Below are positions 1-12,666 of a stretch of 64,000 nt of DNA, piece after piece. Location of the stretch: positions 145,313,536-145,377,535 of the forward strand of contig CM043699.1 in assembly GCA_023935145.1 (NCBI GenBank), given 5' to 3'. Within the stretch, counting starts at the first letter, position 1, and the number at the start of each line of letters is the position of its first letter. The notes under the pieces were generated by a model. That model worked only from the letters and a program-made list of their open reading frames with translations. It was not told where the DNA came from and did not search any database. The stretch comes from Bretschneidera sinensis (lineage: Eukaryota > Streptophyta > Magnoliopsida > Brassicales > Akaniaceae). Made by a program: the position numbers and the translations under genes.

Positions 1-2061
1 ATTCTTTTCCACGTATTAGACTCAAATAAAGAAATTCTTTTGTTTATATAAAAAAAAAAACATATGCCACCTAAGAGCTATTTCTATTATTTGGTTGGCT
101 AATGGGATCGGAATTAGATATTCAATTTCGACTTTTATTTCAACTAGGCCGTGTAAAAAAAATGTGTCTAACAAAATAATGGTGTTAGGCAATTAGCTCA
201 AAGGATTGAACAGAATTATATGCACTTTAAAACTTTAGGTATCAAATTGAAAACAGGTGTAAACGTTAGGGATTTTAGCCTTAAAATGATGGTAAATAAA
301 AAGAAAGTGGAATAAAAGAAAGAAAAAAGATTCTACACCAGAAGGTCCAGACCATATTACTCTGGTTGCAAGTCGTATCTTTGTGATAAGAAGTCATGTA
401 TCTTTGGACCTGAAGACAATAAAATGGAGCGATGCTGCCCTATCTCAACTTTGATCGGTGAGTATTCTTCATCAACAATTCTCGATTTTCGTGCTAAAAT
501 TTGTTGTTTACTCACAAATTCCTTGCATTCAATTTATCTATGTGCATGTCTGTTTGATTATCGTTATTTTCGTTTTTAATATGAAAATTTAAGCTTTTCT
601 TTTTTAATTTTATGAAGATGGATCTGTAGCTACTAGGTTATTGTTTTCCTGTTTGGTTGCTGAGAAAAATTGCAAAATAAAGTAGGCGTGCACGATCCTC
701 GACCTTAAATTATCTTCTTTTTTGGGCTTATGGTATCAGATAACCAAATATTTTAGTGAATTAGATTAGTACAACTGTTACATCCTTGAATTGAGCGTTC
801 TATTTTTGAATTGCTTGAAAACCAATTTATTAGTAGAACGTAGAAGCCTGGGTATCAATTTATAGACCGTTCTAAGTTTCAATAACTAAGGCCTTGTTTT
901 GTAGCTGAGAAAACGAGTGCGAAGAAAAAGAAAAGGAAAAGATTTTTTTAAATGTTATTTACTGCTAAGTGCCTGTTGTGAATTCGTGTTTATTAAGTGA
1001 TGTAACAGTACATGGCTTCATTATCAGTTGAATTTTTCAATTTCTTAGAAAGAAAATTAATGAAATTGATGAATTCAGTTTCCTTTTGCCTTTCATTTCA
1101 CCATTGTATCTAAGGAGCTAGATGAAGCTTGTTGACATTTCTAATTCAAAAAATTGATAAAAGAATTGAGCATTGGTGCCCGTGAAGCTTCAGTTTGTGA
1201 GATTTATTATCAAAAGTTATTGGAAATTTGTGATTTGAGTTAGTGTTTATTTGTCACCTTCTATCCATAATTACCTAATAAGGAATCCATAGTAATTTCA
1301 TTAATGTCAATGAAATTTAGGCTGCACGCATACGTTACTTTTAGTTTTCATGGAGATGCATCAATAATTTCCTTGGTTTCTCTCTTTCCTGTTTTCAACA
1401 GTGTTTGAAGGCTTACTAGCCCTTGCACAGCAATGGCTTAGTTGAGTTATCCTTCCAGTTGTAAATGCACACGGCAGAAAATTTTAAAGACTTCTTTGGG
1501 AAAAATAAAAGGGAAAGGAAGTGAACAAATGCTTGTAGAATGACTGTTTAGGCATTTTCTTTTGCCATTTCCCACTCGTTTTCGGGGAATTAAACTCATT
1601 AGTGAAGATAGAAACTCAAAAATCTCGAAATTCATTTGTTAACCAGTAAAACCATTAAAATTTACCTTTCTTCTGTGTGGTGCCAAGGAAAACTTGGGAA
1701 AGGAATAGAGGAGTTTTGAAGTTTACATTGTCCATTATTCCTATAAAACAATTAAACTTGCCATTGGTTTTAAGTGACTTTGATTGAGACTTTGTCTTTT
1801 TTTAGTAGAGAACAGAATAAAGGTGTAATGATGTTTTGCATTTTCCTTTGCTTAGGAACTAAACATGTCATAACGGTATCATCATCGAGGAAATTTACGT
1901 ATTTAGAACAAAATTTCATATCCTTTGACTTTCTTTGAGTTCCCTCCCCCCCCCCCCCCCCCCCTTCATATTCTGCATCAAACCTTTCTAAAACTTTGAA
2001 CTATTGATATGAAGTAATTGCATCATCCAGATTGATAACTCACTTGTTTATTATGTAACAG
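1..2061 (+). other. Probable leader exon and long first intron
   Basis: No long open frame is present. A candidate transcribed leader ends at 457 in a good donor context (ATCG followed by GTGAGT), and a matching acceptor (TGTAACAG) ends at 2061, just before the small exon at 2062-2099. That makes the stretch between a plausible 1.6-kb intron in or near a 5' UTR. The intron holds a run of 19 C at 1946-1964. Splicing is inferred from site consensus only. Confidence 0.3.
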
Positions 2062-2099
2062 GTTAAGTGAGAGCTCTTTGTGAAGATGTCGAGACCTGG
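2062..2099 (+). pseudogene. Stranded first coding exon, RanBP2-type zinc-finger-like start
   Basis: After an acceptor at 2060-2061 there is a short leader, an ATG at 2086, codons for Met-Ser-Arg-Pro-Gly, and a donor-like GTACTGG at 2100. MSRPG followed by DWNC is the usual start of small plant RanBP2/NZF zinc-finger proteins, and an intron directly after the Gly codon is plausible. I found no exon continuing with the DWNC zinc-finger sequence anywhere downstream on this strand. Transposon sequence begins at 2639. Either the rest of the gene was lost or displaced, or the five-residue match is chance. Confidence 0.25.
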
Positions 2100-2638
2100 G
2101 TACTGGTTTTTCTTCTCTTGTTAATTGTATTTACGTCACCATTTGAGTGGAAGCAACAACTTGGGAATGAAATTGAGGCAAGTCCTAGTGTTTCCCATAA
2201 AAACAGTATGTTTCAAAACGTGAAGAATCTGTGAAAGAAAAGGTTAGTTTTCACTTTTCAGTATATGAGGTCTCTTGCTCGGATTCAAATATTACACAAT
2301 TATTTCGTTTGATTGTGGAAGATGACCTTAAAGCAAGTTTGGATGCTTGCTTGAATTTCCTCTGAAAGTGTTTAGCCTTAGTCCAAGTTCCTCATATGCA
2401 AGAGAATCACAAAAATTTAGTCTACTACATTTGGTACTTGGTCTGTTGGAGGATTCTCGCAACCTTCTACGGCAAGTTATGACACTAGTTTTGTTTGCTG
2501 AGAAAAGTAGGGAAGTAAAGAAAAAAAAGCTTCTTGAATCTTTAAATTCACTATGCATGAGCCAAGATTACATGGACCTCACTTTCTCTTTAGTTGTATT
2601 TCTTCACTTTTGAAATCAGAAGACCATAGAAGATAAGG

Positions 2639-5600
2639 TGTAGCACCACGACCCAAGTAAAGTAAACTTACTTAAGTGGGTAACCTCAAAATCAAAAAAT
2701 CCATAGAGCCTCTAATTTTCTAAAATTTTTCCAAACAAATGAAACTGAATCATTTCAAAATATCTTCACACTCAATCCAACAATTACCTTATATCACAAT
2801 TTAAATAGTCAAACTGAAAAGAATACATAAATCTCAAGTAGCCAAAAAAATATCAATAAAGAAAAGTAAGTTTGTTGAATATGCCCACCTACGAAAGTTA
2901 ACCAACACTGCAACAGAAGCTAACCTACACTTCACCAAACCTGATCCTTTCATCAAGAAACGACCAGTCAGCTTTGGAAAAGCTTATGAGTTTACCAATA
3001 ATGGATATCTATGAGAAGAAAAATTATGGCAAGAGAAAGTGAAGTATAATCACAATATATAAATACAAACACAATATTCTATGTATGAGCAAAATAAAAA
3101 ATCTTTCTCAATGAAGAATTTCTCAAAACAAAGTATGGAGACACCTCTCAACAGGCCAACCACAATATCATATGCCGCTCAATAGACTAATCAAGATATG
3201 GTGACACCCTCAGTGGGCCAACCACAATAACATACGCTCCTTAATGGGCTAATCAAAATATGGTGACACCCCTCAGCCAGCTAACCAGAATATCGTATGC
3301 CTCTTTTCAGGCTAATTAAAATATAGCGACGCTCCTCAGCGAGCCAACCACAATAACATATGCCCCTCTACAGGCTAATCAAAATATGGCGATACCCTCG
3401 GGCCAACCACAATATCCTATGTCCCTCAACTTGTTAATAAAAATATGGCGACACATCTCAGCGAGCCAACCACAATATTATATGCCCCTCAACGGGCTAA
3501 TCAAAATATGGCGACACCCCTCAGCGGGCCAATCACAATATCCATATCACAAAGTCTCAAAATCCATAAAAGAATTTCATGCAAAGTATCATACAGTTAC
3601 TATGTCTAGATGTCTCAAACACGCGAGCCAACCAAAATAACATATGTCCATCTACGGGCTGATCAAAATATGGAGATACCCCAGGGCCAACCACAATATC
3701 CTATGCCCCTCAATGTGTTAATCAAAATATGGCGACACCCCTTAGCGGGCCAATCACAATGTCATATGCCCCTCAACGGGCTAATCAAAAACTGGCGACA
3801 CCCGTCAGCGGGCCAATCACAATATCCACATCACAAAGTCTCAAAATCCATAAAAGAATTTCATGCAAAAGTATCATACAGTTACTATGTCTAGATGTCT
3901 CAAACACACACAACCAAATGTATGTATAGAAGTACTTGCGTTTTTGTAATAATTACAAAACTTGAAGTTTCATAATTTTATAACACCCATCACATTTCCA
4001 TAACATAGAAAGAGAGGAGGATATTCGTTGGTAGTAAACTCACATCGATACAAAGCCAAACCCAGTGAACCACCTAATCAAAAGCTTTGGGTATGTACTC
4101 ATACCTTCACCCATTTTCATGCCTATTCAGGATAAAATGTATACTAACAATGAGTAACTTTACCCATTCGATTGTATAATGATAATGTTATTTCACGATG
4201 CATGCTCATGTGTTTTTAAAACATTTTCAGTCCCATGAAAAAAATAAAAAAAATTAACTGATAGAATTAAAGTACGAATTTCTGATTCTTGTTTCTCAAT
4301 TTTTAGCATCCTTCATTTCCGAAATAGCTAAGAACTCTCTTTTAATCTTTCTCAAAATTCACCAAACCAAATTAACGAACCAAATTCTTTAATCCTCAGG
4401 TATTTCAAAACTTAACAAATTCAAACTTCCCCTCTTTTAATAGTTCCAAGCAATAATGTTCTAGACATTTCTCCAAATAAAACAAACTATTAAAATCAAT
4501 CACTTACTGCACTAGTCAATCAGTTATTCACGTCTTTATTTCTTGAAATAAATTTTATATTCAAAGATAATTTTTCATTTTGCCTTCTTCAATTTACCAT
4601 AACCCCATTTCCCAGGATTATATTATTTTCCTGCATTTATGGAGTTACAAAACTGCCATTGACACCACCTCTAATATTCACTTTGACTGTACAAGGACCC
4701 CAACTTCCATAATCACAATCCACAATTACAGTTCTTCGTCATTGATGCAACAGCCATATACAGTTTGTAAAATAATTAAAATCTACCATATATTAACTAT
4801 CTAACTTCATGGCTTCCAAGACAATTAAAATACCCATAACACCATTTACTGATTTCCTTCATTTTTTTTAAAGGGAAAATATTTGCTTATTGGCCAAACT
4901 CGTATAATCCTAAACATAAACACCAACGACTCAAACATGATCGTATTTTACATAGTCATTTCAATTCGAAGTCATACCACCAATTACATAGCTCCAAATT
5001 TACAATCCTCAAGGAACCAAGAACCAATTCAATAAAATTTTAATAAACTATATTACTTTGTTAAACATCAAATTCCACGAACTTAATCATTTAACCATAG
5101 AACCAATCAAAAATAGACTTAAAAAAATAATATTATCTCAACTAGATTTTTCGTAGGTTTAAACCATGCTTATTCGGCATAATGGAAGTATAAATGCACG
5201 TGGTTGAATCAAATCTTATATATACACAACAATGTGGCATCCCAAAAATATTTGGGGCAAACTTAATATCAACAATTATTTTTCCTTTCTTTATTTCACT
5301 TAGAGATATAAATCAGTAATTGACAATAAAATTTAAATTTAACTTAATTTCAGAAATTATTGACTTACCCATCATAATAATCACAAATATCTAATTATCA
5401 TGTATAAATTTTCTATATATATATATGAAGATATATTTTGCATGAAATTTCAGTAATTAGTATCTGAACGGTGAACTCTATCAATAGATAAGAAACAAAA
5501 ACTTATATAAAAAAATATAGAAAAAAACAACAGCAATACCCATGCTCAAGTTTTCATATATTTAGTAAGAACCCACTAGACACTAAATCCCTGTACTGTA

Positions 5601-6570
5601 CTTCATAAATTTGAAAAACCAACTTTTAGATTCACTGAAATTCACCTTACCGTCCTACCGAAAACTTGCTAGACCAAAACTCCATTACACAACCGAACTC
5701 ATCCACAAAATTTGAATTCAGTAAACCTCAATGCTTCATAAGAAAGCATATCCATAATCAAAACTACAATAATGCAACAAACTGATAACCCACTCCGTAA
5801 TATAAAAAAAAAAAAAAAAAACCCATAACCACGGAGAGAAAAGAGTGAGGAAAATGGAGAAAGAGAAAAAGTGAGACTCACAAGGTGGCTGCGATGCCCC
5901 GCGTGGAGTTTGGCCGCAATTTTGGCCGACTTTGTTCTCAATAAAAGAGAGAGAAAGAGAGGTAGTGGGAGTTCAAAGAGAGATGTAGCCGGAGGTGAGA
6001 AGAAGCCACGATCGTTAAGGCTTCTGTTTCTTTCTTTTTTGTTGGAAAAAAATAAAATAAATTGAAAGAAGCCTTCTTTAGTACAACCCTAGGGTTTAGG
6101 AAATGAGACTTTTGATTGATTGGGTTTAGGTCCATTTAAAGATGGGATCCCTATTTACCAAAAATTAAGTATGATATGGTGTAGTAATAAATAAAATGAT
6201 TTTTACTCTCCCTTTTTATACCTAATTACCTTTACCATATATGAATGAGTTTAAAAAATGCATATAAAATAAAATTTAATCAATCTCACAAAATTTTGAC
6301 ACCAAAGTTTAAACCACGGTATAAATAAATTTGTATTTAGACTACATTTACTCCTAAAGCAACCCTCCACATCTTTTTTTCCCACAATGAAATCATCCCA
6401 AAATAAATCACACCCACACCCAAATGAATATTATTTGTTTTTTTCTAAATGTATAGAATATTTATCCAAAATCCATGATATGCATGAGATGGTTCATATC
6501 AATCATTATTGATGTTATTTTACATTTGGAATGACTAAAATGCCCTTAAATTAAGGTGTGGGATGTTACA
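2639..6570. mobile_element. 3.9-kb solo-LTR-like element (TG...CA, TSD TAAGG)
   Basis: The segment starts TGTAGCACCACG and ends GGGATGTTACA, so it has TG...CA termini. It is flanked by perfect 5-bp direct repeats TAAGG at 2634-2638 and 6571-6575. It has no gag or pol. The TGTAACATCCC-type end (minus strand) is common in large plant Ty3/gypsy LTRs. Size, lack of coding and TSD fit a solo LTR left by LTR-LTR recombination; a noncoding LARD is the alternative. Inside are a minisatellite (3134-3920), AT-rich DNA, an A tract near 5803-5820 and a GC-richer patch near 5880-5935. All open frames within are short and unconvincing. Confidence 0.75.
3134..3920. repeat. About 63-bp minisatellite with 284-bp higher-order unit
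   Basis: About ten degenerate units of 59-63 bp follow one another, each with a GGCGACACCCCTCAGCGGGC-like core and an AATCAAAATAT tail. A spacer of about 80 bp, containing CAAAGTCTCAAAATCC, occurs twice (about 3541-3622 and 3822-3904). The four-unit block plus spacer recurs with a 284-bp period: GCGAGCC lies at 3339 and again at 3623. The array sits wholly inside the solo-LTR-like element. Confidence 0.85.
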
Positions 6571-6868
6571 TAAGGCATAGGATCTTTTTTCTCGCTTTTG
6601 TTTCCTTAGCAACCGAATGGAGGGAAAACTAAATTCCACATTCAGAATGTCCAGTTTCAACTCTGAGTTAAAAAGTTTGGGTCCTTGTAGGAGTTGGATC
6701 TTTGTCCGCAATTATGAATAGCTCTCATTGTTGGCAATAATATCAGTTGGTTAATTATAGAACCCATGATTTACCATCCAAACTGGTCGTTGTTGATTTC
6801 ATATGTTTTGAATATTGATTGTTGTAGTACAAAATAAAAGATTGTTTACTACATATGATTGCACATTG

Positions 6869-7707
6869 TGAGAGATAGAGATTCCCTCATTTGTTCTTGA
6901 TTCTCCTTATCCAATGATGTGATTTTTTGGGATGTGCCTTTTATCCGCAATGTGCATGATTGGGAGCTTGAGATAGGTGAAAGGTTTTTGGAGGCCTTGT
7001 ATAGTTTCTGGTTTTCTGCTGTTAGAGAGGATATGGCTAGATGGAAGTCTAACCCGGATAAAGGTTTTGAGGTGACGTCTTTTTCTTCTTGATGGGACTC
7101 ATGGGGAAGGTGGACCCAATTTCCCTTGGAAAGCTATATGGTGTCCTTGCGCCCTTGAAAAACGAAGTTTGTTTTTTTTTTTTTTTTTTTTTTTTTGTGT
7201 AGGAAGCCTTGTGAGGGAAAATTCTTACTATTGATAATCTACAAAGAAGGAGAAAGTGTTTGTTAATAGAAGTTACATTTATAAAGGTTGTGCCGAGTCC
7301 GTGTTTCATCTTTTGATGGAGTGTTTGTTGGCTAGAAGTTTGTGAGAGATGGCTTATAGTGTTTTGGGTGTTTCTTGAGTGGTTGCCTGCTCCATGTGAG
7401 GTGAAGTGTGGTATTGGTGCTTCAAAGAAGTTTAAGAAGGCTTACTCTTTGATTCCCCTCTATTTTTTGGCTTGTGTGGAATGAAAGGAATCGAAGAGCC
7501 TTTGATGGAATAGAGAGGCCTATTGAAGCGATTAGAGATAGTTGGTTCAATACCTTTAATTTTTGGAGTAAAGGAAATTTTTTGTGAATTGTGTAGATCT
7601 CTTAGATTTTGTGGATTTACTATCGTGTATATAGCCTTTGTTTTCAAGTTGCAACCTCTTGGTGCTTTTTAATATAATATAACATAATACGTTTTACTTA
7701 TAAAAAA
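6869..7707 (+). mobile_element. 5'-truncated LINE (L1-type) fragment
   Basis: Translation in shifting frames gives the degraded tail of a plant LINE ORF2: a stretch ending in the zf-RVT-like region with an LTIDNLQRR-type motif, then several stops. The element ends in a short A tract at 7702-7708. It is flanked by a 14-bp target-site duplication with one mismatch (6855-6868 and 7708-7721, ATGATTGCAC.TTG), which fixes both ends. A T tract of about 22 bases interrupts it near 7169-7194. It is far shorter than the 5-6 kb of a full element. Confidence 0.75.
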
Positions 7708-7721
7708 ATGATTGCACCTTG

Positions 7722-8535
7722 CCAAAGTAGGGCCTATTTATATGATTGTACATAATGAGTAGCACAATCAGGACTACCATCACAACTTGGAGGACTGAAT
7801 TGCATTCAATGGAACTAGAAGAGAGTGTGAATAGATTGTAAAATATGTATAAAATATGTATTCTTTGGAAAAACTTTAAGGATTGTGAAGTTATGTCCAT
7901 AAAGAATCAGTTGAATATACCATAAGGGCCCGTTTGGTTGGGAGACAGATGTGGGATCAGTTGGGATTGCACAAATTTAATCCCACAATTGTCCCTATCA
8001 TTCGTTTGGTTGCATTTAAGGGCCGGATTAGGCTAGTCCCAACCGACCCTTAATCCCTGTTTTTTCTGTCCACCACCCCCACGAGATAGGTATTAGATTA
8101 GCTGGGACTATTTTTTTTTTTTGGATGGAAATGTCCCTGCCCTCTCATCTCCTGTCTCTCTTCATTTCCCTTCTCTCTCTTCATCTCCCCTCTCTCCAGA
8201 AGAGAACTGACCAGTGAAAGCCTTCTCAACCGACATTACCCGCAGGAAGAGCCTAATCACTGGTGGAGAAGATGAACTGAGCAACTAGTGTTTCTTTTTT
8301 CTCAACCCAAATATGGTTCCTGATCTTGAAAGTCCCAACATAGAGACCTTTAGGGGTTTTATTGATGCATGGTCTAATGGAGCATTAGATGACCAAGGTC
8401 CAAACTCTGCCTCTGAAACACATTCCCTCTAATGAGAAGCTCTCTCATTATCCTCACTCACTCTATCAATGAGAGGCAACAACTCCATTGAAGACGAAGT
8501 GGGTCAGATCCAAATGGGCTTAGTGATGGAGGATG
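7722..8535. other. Unassigned DNA with a MITE-like end
   Basis: At 7927 GGGCCCGTTTGGTTGGGA resembles the end of plant PIF/Harbinger or hAT-type MITEs, and CGTTTGGTTG recurs near 8004. I did not find a matching inverted end nearby, so no element is delimited. CT-rich sequence occupies about 8143-8200. I see no gene. Confidence 0.3.
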
Positions 8536-8843
8536 CGTGGAAAAGGAAATATTGGGGTTTTAATAATGTAGTATACTTTGTAATAATATGGGGATATTTT
8601 AGGTTAGGAAATTAGGTACTTTAATTAGGGTTTATTTGGTTTCCTTGTATCTTTATGTTTTGTGCCTATATATATGGGCATCTTCTTTTGTGTAACTTAG
8701 GCATAGATTGGAGAATTACACATGTTGTGTTGATTCCTTGATCTTTATGCTCTAATTATCAATATTATTTTCCTAGTATTTTGTGTTCTTTCCAGCAATC
8801 TCTTCTAGTTCTCATTGTGTTCTGCATGGAGTGGTATCAAAGC
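8536..8843 (+). mobile_element. Copia LTR relic with initiator-Met tRNA primer-binding site
   Basis: TGGTATCAAAGC at 8832-8843 differs by one base from the TGGTATCAGAGC primer-binding site used by most plant Ty1/copia elements. Upstream is an LTR-like run with a TATATATA stretch at about 8668 and an AT-rich end near 8826. Nothing downstream reads as gag or pol, so this looks like a 5' LTR plus PBS whose body is gone. The left end is a guess. Confidence 0.45.
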
Positions 8844-10531
8844 CCAAATTTCGATCCACCAAGCCAAAACTGTTGAAATCTTGCGTAAAACCCCAAAACC
8901 TCAAGTCAATAGCACTAGAAACTGTTTAAAGAAAATATAAATTTTTTTGTAAGTTGGGTAGAATGATGCAGAAAAGATTTATTGGTTTAGGATTTTTTAG
9001 TATTTGTGGGATTATTTTGTTATTGTACTTTTCTTGGGAATCAAGTAGGAATGTTCTAAAGCTTTTAGGTTTACGAAATTGGGGATTTTATTCTTATAAA
9101 AAATAAGAGATTAGGGATTTTATTTGGTATGATTATATTGCCTTATTTAGTTATCAATGGTATCTGTATAAGAGCACCTCTTTTAGGGTTTTAATTGACT
9201 TGGATTATGGAATAAACTATTTGGTTTGGTTATCTCTTGGCTCTTTATCTTTCTTCTCCCTTGTTCTTGCGTTCTCTTACCCTAGGTCTTTAATCTTCAC
9301 CTCCTATTTCCTTTAATCTTCTCCTTCTCGCTTAAAGTCAAGTTCTTCTTCCCTCTAACTTTATCTATTTCTCTCTTTATTCCTCCTATTTATTCTTCTT
9401 CAGTTATTGTCCTACATCAATCCATTTATTGGTTCATTCCATACTGGACGTGTTATGCTAACCCAGTCAGTTCTTTTAAGTAAATAAGCCACTGAAAAAG
9501 CTCCCTTAAAGCTTCTGCTTTGCAACATTTATGTGTTCCATCACCACCCACCTTTATGGTATGATCCTTGACCCCAGTACCAGCCATTCAAAAGAAAAAG
9601 AATTTCAAAGATTTCTTGTTGCCCCTTTGGTCTTTAGTCATGCCTTCTGGTTTTAACTCCTGAAGGTTACATAATCTATTTGGCAGCTTCACTACCACAG
9701 TTTGATGTGATGACCATAATCTGCATCATAATACTAAATCCACCAGTGCATCAATAATTGTATCCCGCCTACTCCTTTTCCCACCTGTGCCTTAAGCCAT
9801 TACTTGGAAACCAACTTTTGTAATTAATTATTATAACTTCCTTGATTTTCTGCTGATCCTGTCTCCCTGATGAGGATTTCTCTTTCTCCCTGATGAGGAT
9901 TTCTCTTTCGTGTATAGAGTATCTCTGCTTTGTTCATCTCCTATAAGCTGTATTAAAATTATCCATTTTCTCAAATTTGGAAAATGCTTCAAAGGACAAT
10001 TTCACTGTTCACTCTGCCACTGATGCATCCCAAGATATGATTTGGCTATTACACTTTTTTTTTTCATTTTTTGCTGCTCTGTCAATGACAGATTGCCGTT
10101 AATAGTTGGCTTGCCACTTGGATCTAGTACCATTATAGTCCCTCAGTCAAGTTGGATTTTTTCTAACCTTGCTTTTTGTCCAGTTATGACCATAAAAGAT
10201 TCACAAAGCCCTTGAAGTGTGACATCATTAAGTAGTGTCCATAACATGAGAAGTATCTTCTAAGTCCTAAGAGCTTATGTAACAACAAAGAGCTTCAATT
10301 ACCAGCCAACCCTTTTCTCGAATGTGGAGTTTTTTCCCTTGGAATGCTACTGATAGTAGCTGACCTATTGACACATTTATAATTTTTGCAATGTCACTTG
10401 CAAAAGATTTTATTCTTTCTTACCAAGAAATAAACACTTCGTAGAGACATTTGAGACTTCTTGTCGGGAGGTCAGACCGTCAGACAAAGCACACTTCTTC
10501 ATAACCATTTTTTCTGCTAAGTAGCTTGATC
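8844..10531. other. No gene recognised
   Basis: The sequence is AT-rich and without a convincing open frame. Around 9120-9420 it resembles LTR promoter-type sequence, but I could not pair it. A 22-23-bp tandem duplication (CTCCCTGATGAGGATTTCTC) lies near 9873-9918. Confidence 0.3.
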
Positions 10532-11412
10532 TGAGAGGTAGTCTATGAAATGTGAAGATGATATATATCATCCTCAGGTTTGGTAAATTTTTGTTAATCA
10601 TATTGGCTACCAACTTTTTTTGCAGATCATCCTCTCTCAAGAAAAGAATATTCAGAAACTTAATGAGGTTGTGCAGAGTCTTCGAGAACAGTTGCTGCAG
10701 TGTAGAGGTGAAAATGAGGTTTTCAAAGGCACTATGGTTCATTTGACTGAACATTTAACTGAGCTTGAGCAGCAGCAGATCTTGGGTGACTAGTCATGGA
10801 ATACATGTGATTAAAATCAATATTCTGGTATGTCCAATTATATAAATCTTGTTGCTTTGTAGCAATTTAGTTTCTGTCTGAGGTGATATTCACATTACTT
10901 CTATTGGTTTACATAAGACAATCTTAACTCTGCAGTTCTCTCGTCGAGTTTTTGCATGGATGAAATTCACATGTTCTCCAATTTTTCCCAATCTTTAAGT
11001 GAATTGATGATCAAGACCAGCACCTTTTTAACAGGGAATAGCAAAAGCAAATAAATATATTGATGCTTTGGAATTTCGGAGTAGAAAACTAATTGCAATT
11101 GTAGATAGATATGAGCTGAGATAACTAATACAATCTAATAGTTTGGTGTAATTACTAGAAACTCCATAAATTAATATGATGGAACCTGAACTATGGAGTA
11201 ATTTTGAACTGTGTTATGTTATGTCATAAGCAGCTGAATAAGGTTTGTGGATTTCCAGTGTTGCAATTGCTTTTTTGGTGTACCCTTACTTAAATTTGAT
11301 CTTACCTATGCCTGATGTAAACTGCAAGGCCTGATGATTTTCTATTTCAACAAGAATCACACTGAGTTAAATTTGGGAGAGGTTGTCATGGTCATCTAGG
11401 AGCACAGAATCG
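10532..11412 (+). repeat. Segmental duplication, copy 1
   Basis: This stretch aligns along its length with 14091-14907, including intron, exon and downstream noncoding DNA. It retains about 95-100 bp around the exon's stop codon that copy 2 lacks. Copy 1 has the intact version of the exon. Confidence 0.8.
10626..10793 (+). CDS. Terminal coiled-coil exon of an unidentified gene
   Basis: A strong acceptor (TTTTTTTGCAG) precedes 55 sense codons and a TAG stop at 10791-10793. The peptide begins IILSQEKNIQKLNEVV, has heptad-like leucines, and is rich in Glu and Gln, ending in an EQQQ stretch: a short coiled coil. Length, acceptor and composition suggest a genuine last exon. I do not recognise the family and found no earlier exon of the same gene between 1 and 10625, so the gene may be partial here or itself a relic. 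The minus-strand open frame over the same place is its shadow. Confidence 0.45.
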   Translation: MILSQEKNIQKLNEVVQSLREQLLQCRGENEVFKGTMVHLTEHLTELEQQQILGD

Positions 11413-12666
11413 AGTACGACTGTCTTAACCCAATTCTCACATGGGGGTATTACGAGCATTTTTTGCTGGGCTGACATTTAATTGCTCATTGAATTAATAT
11501 TTATGGTATGGAAGAAGCAGATTTAAGAGGTAGTAGAAGGTTTTTATTGGTTATTGAGAGAGAGATTGTAAAGGCAACCTCTTTAGTAGCACAGTTTTTA
11601 TTTATTGTTGATGACATTTCAAACTTCTTGTTGAATGAGAAGTATCTTTTTCTAGATTCCTGTTGAGTATTAGTAGAAACTTTTGTTTTCTTCATTTTCC
11701 CCTAAAAGGATAAATAATAATTGTCATATATCTTGTAATCTATTTTGGGTTGTGTTTGCATTAAGTTTGTCCTTGAGTTCTCTAGTGATTTCTAAAGAGT
11801 TCTACATACTTTCAGGGGTTCCTAAAATGTTGATTATATTGTTTTCTCTTTTTGTTAAAATTGAAGCCTATATGATTTTCATTGTGTTTAGCCTTGTTCT
11901 AAGAAGGTTTTTGCTTACCAAGTCCCTTTGTATCAGCATGAATTAGTTCAATTGATGAGAGTTTTGAGTATATTTTTTCACCTATCTTCTACTTGTCGAA
12001 TTCTTTTATACCCCTTATTTTTAATTCCTTGCATTGCTGTTATAGAGTGCTTTTGGATCAATCTGTTACTATCCTGGTGTGTTTCTTGATTTTCTAAGAT
12101 CTAAAACCCTTCTTTTGTGAACTTGACAAGTGAGCACCTTTCTTTCCAAAGAGATCCCATAAAATTAACATACTTACAGTTGTCCTGCATTTTTCTGGGT
12201 CCAAAATTGAGAATTGGACATCCATTTTCTTTCCAACAAACTAGTTACTAAAAAGGCTGTTTAGCTTCTTAAAAGATGCCACATTTGTTAGTATAATTAG
12301 GGGAAAAGGGTTTGGATATATTTTTACAAGGAGATTGTGGTATTTTTACTGTCAAAGTATTAGAGGTAGGCATCACAAGCACTGATTCTCACCTACTGTA
12401 TCTATCATTACATTCTTTTCTTTTTTGCAATGCTATTATTTCCTTGGTCTTTGTCCTCAGCATTCGGGTGCCTTAGCCTCATTTCTATAACATGCAAATT
12501 TTGCCCCTTCACTTGGGAAATGCTATGCTAGCAGTTGTAGTGACTTTGTTTCTTTCGATCTAGGGGTGGGGTGGAATGGAAAAAGTGATTAAAAGTTGTC
12601 GCTACTAAGATGGTAAGATCTAAGGTTCTACTAATGTCCACTGCCTAATAAACACACTTGATCATA
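11413..12666. other. No gene recognised
   Basis: AT-rich sequence with short open frames that show no domain or splice logic. It separates the duplicated exon region from the mariner-like element. Confidence 0.3.

Noticed and set aside
3134..3920. CRISPR-like array
   Set aside because: The units are degenerate and adjacent, without unique spacers, and this is plant nuclear DNA. It is a minisatellite.
3386..3929. Open frames of 66-94 codons with repeating GQPQYPMPLN-type peptides
   Set aside because: They are produced by the minisatellite, whose unit lengths happen to keep frames open. There is no start context, domain or splice evidence.
10410..10754. 114-residue minus-strand frame
   Set aside because: It lies opposite the coiled-coil exon and its intron, and the duplicated copy at 14079-14315 is open for the same reason. 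It is a shadow.
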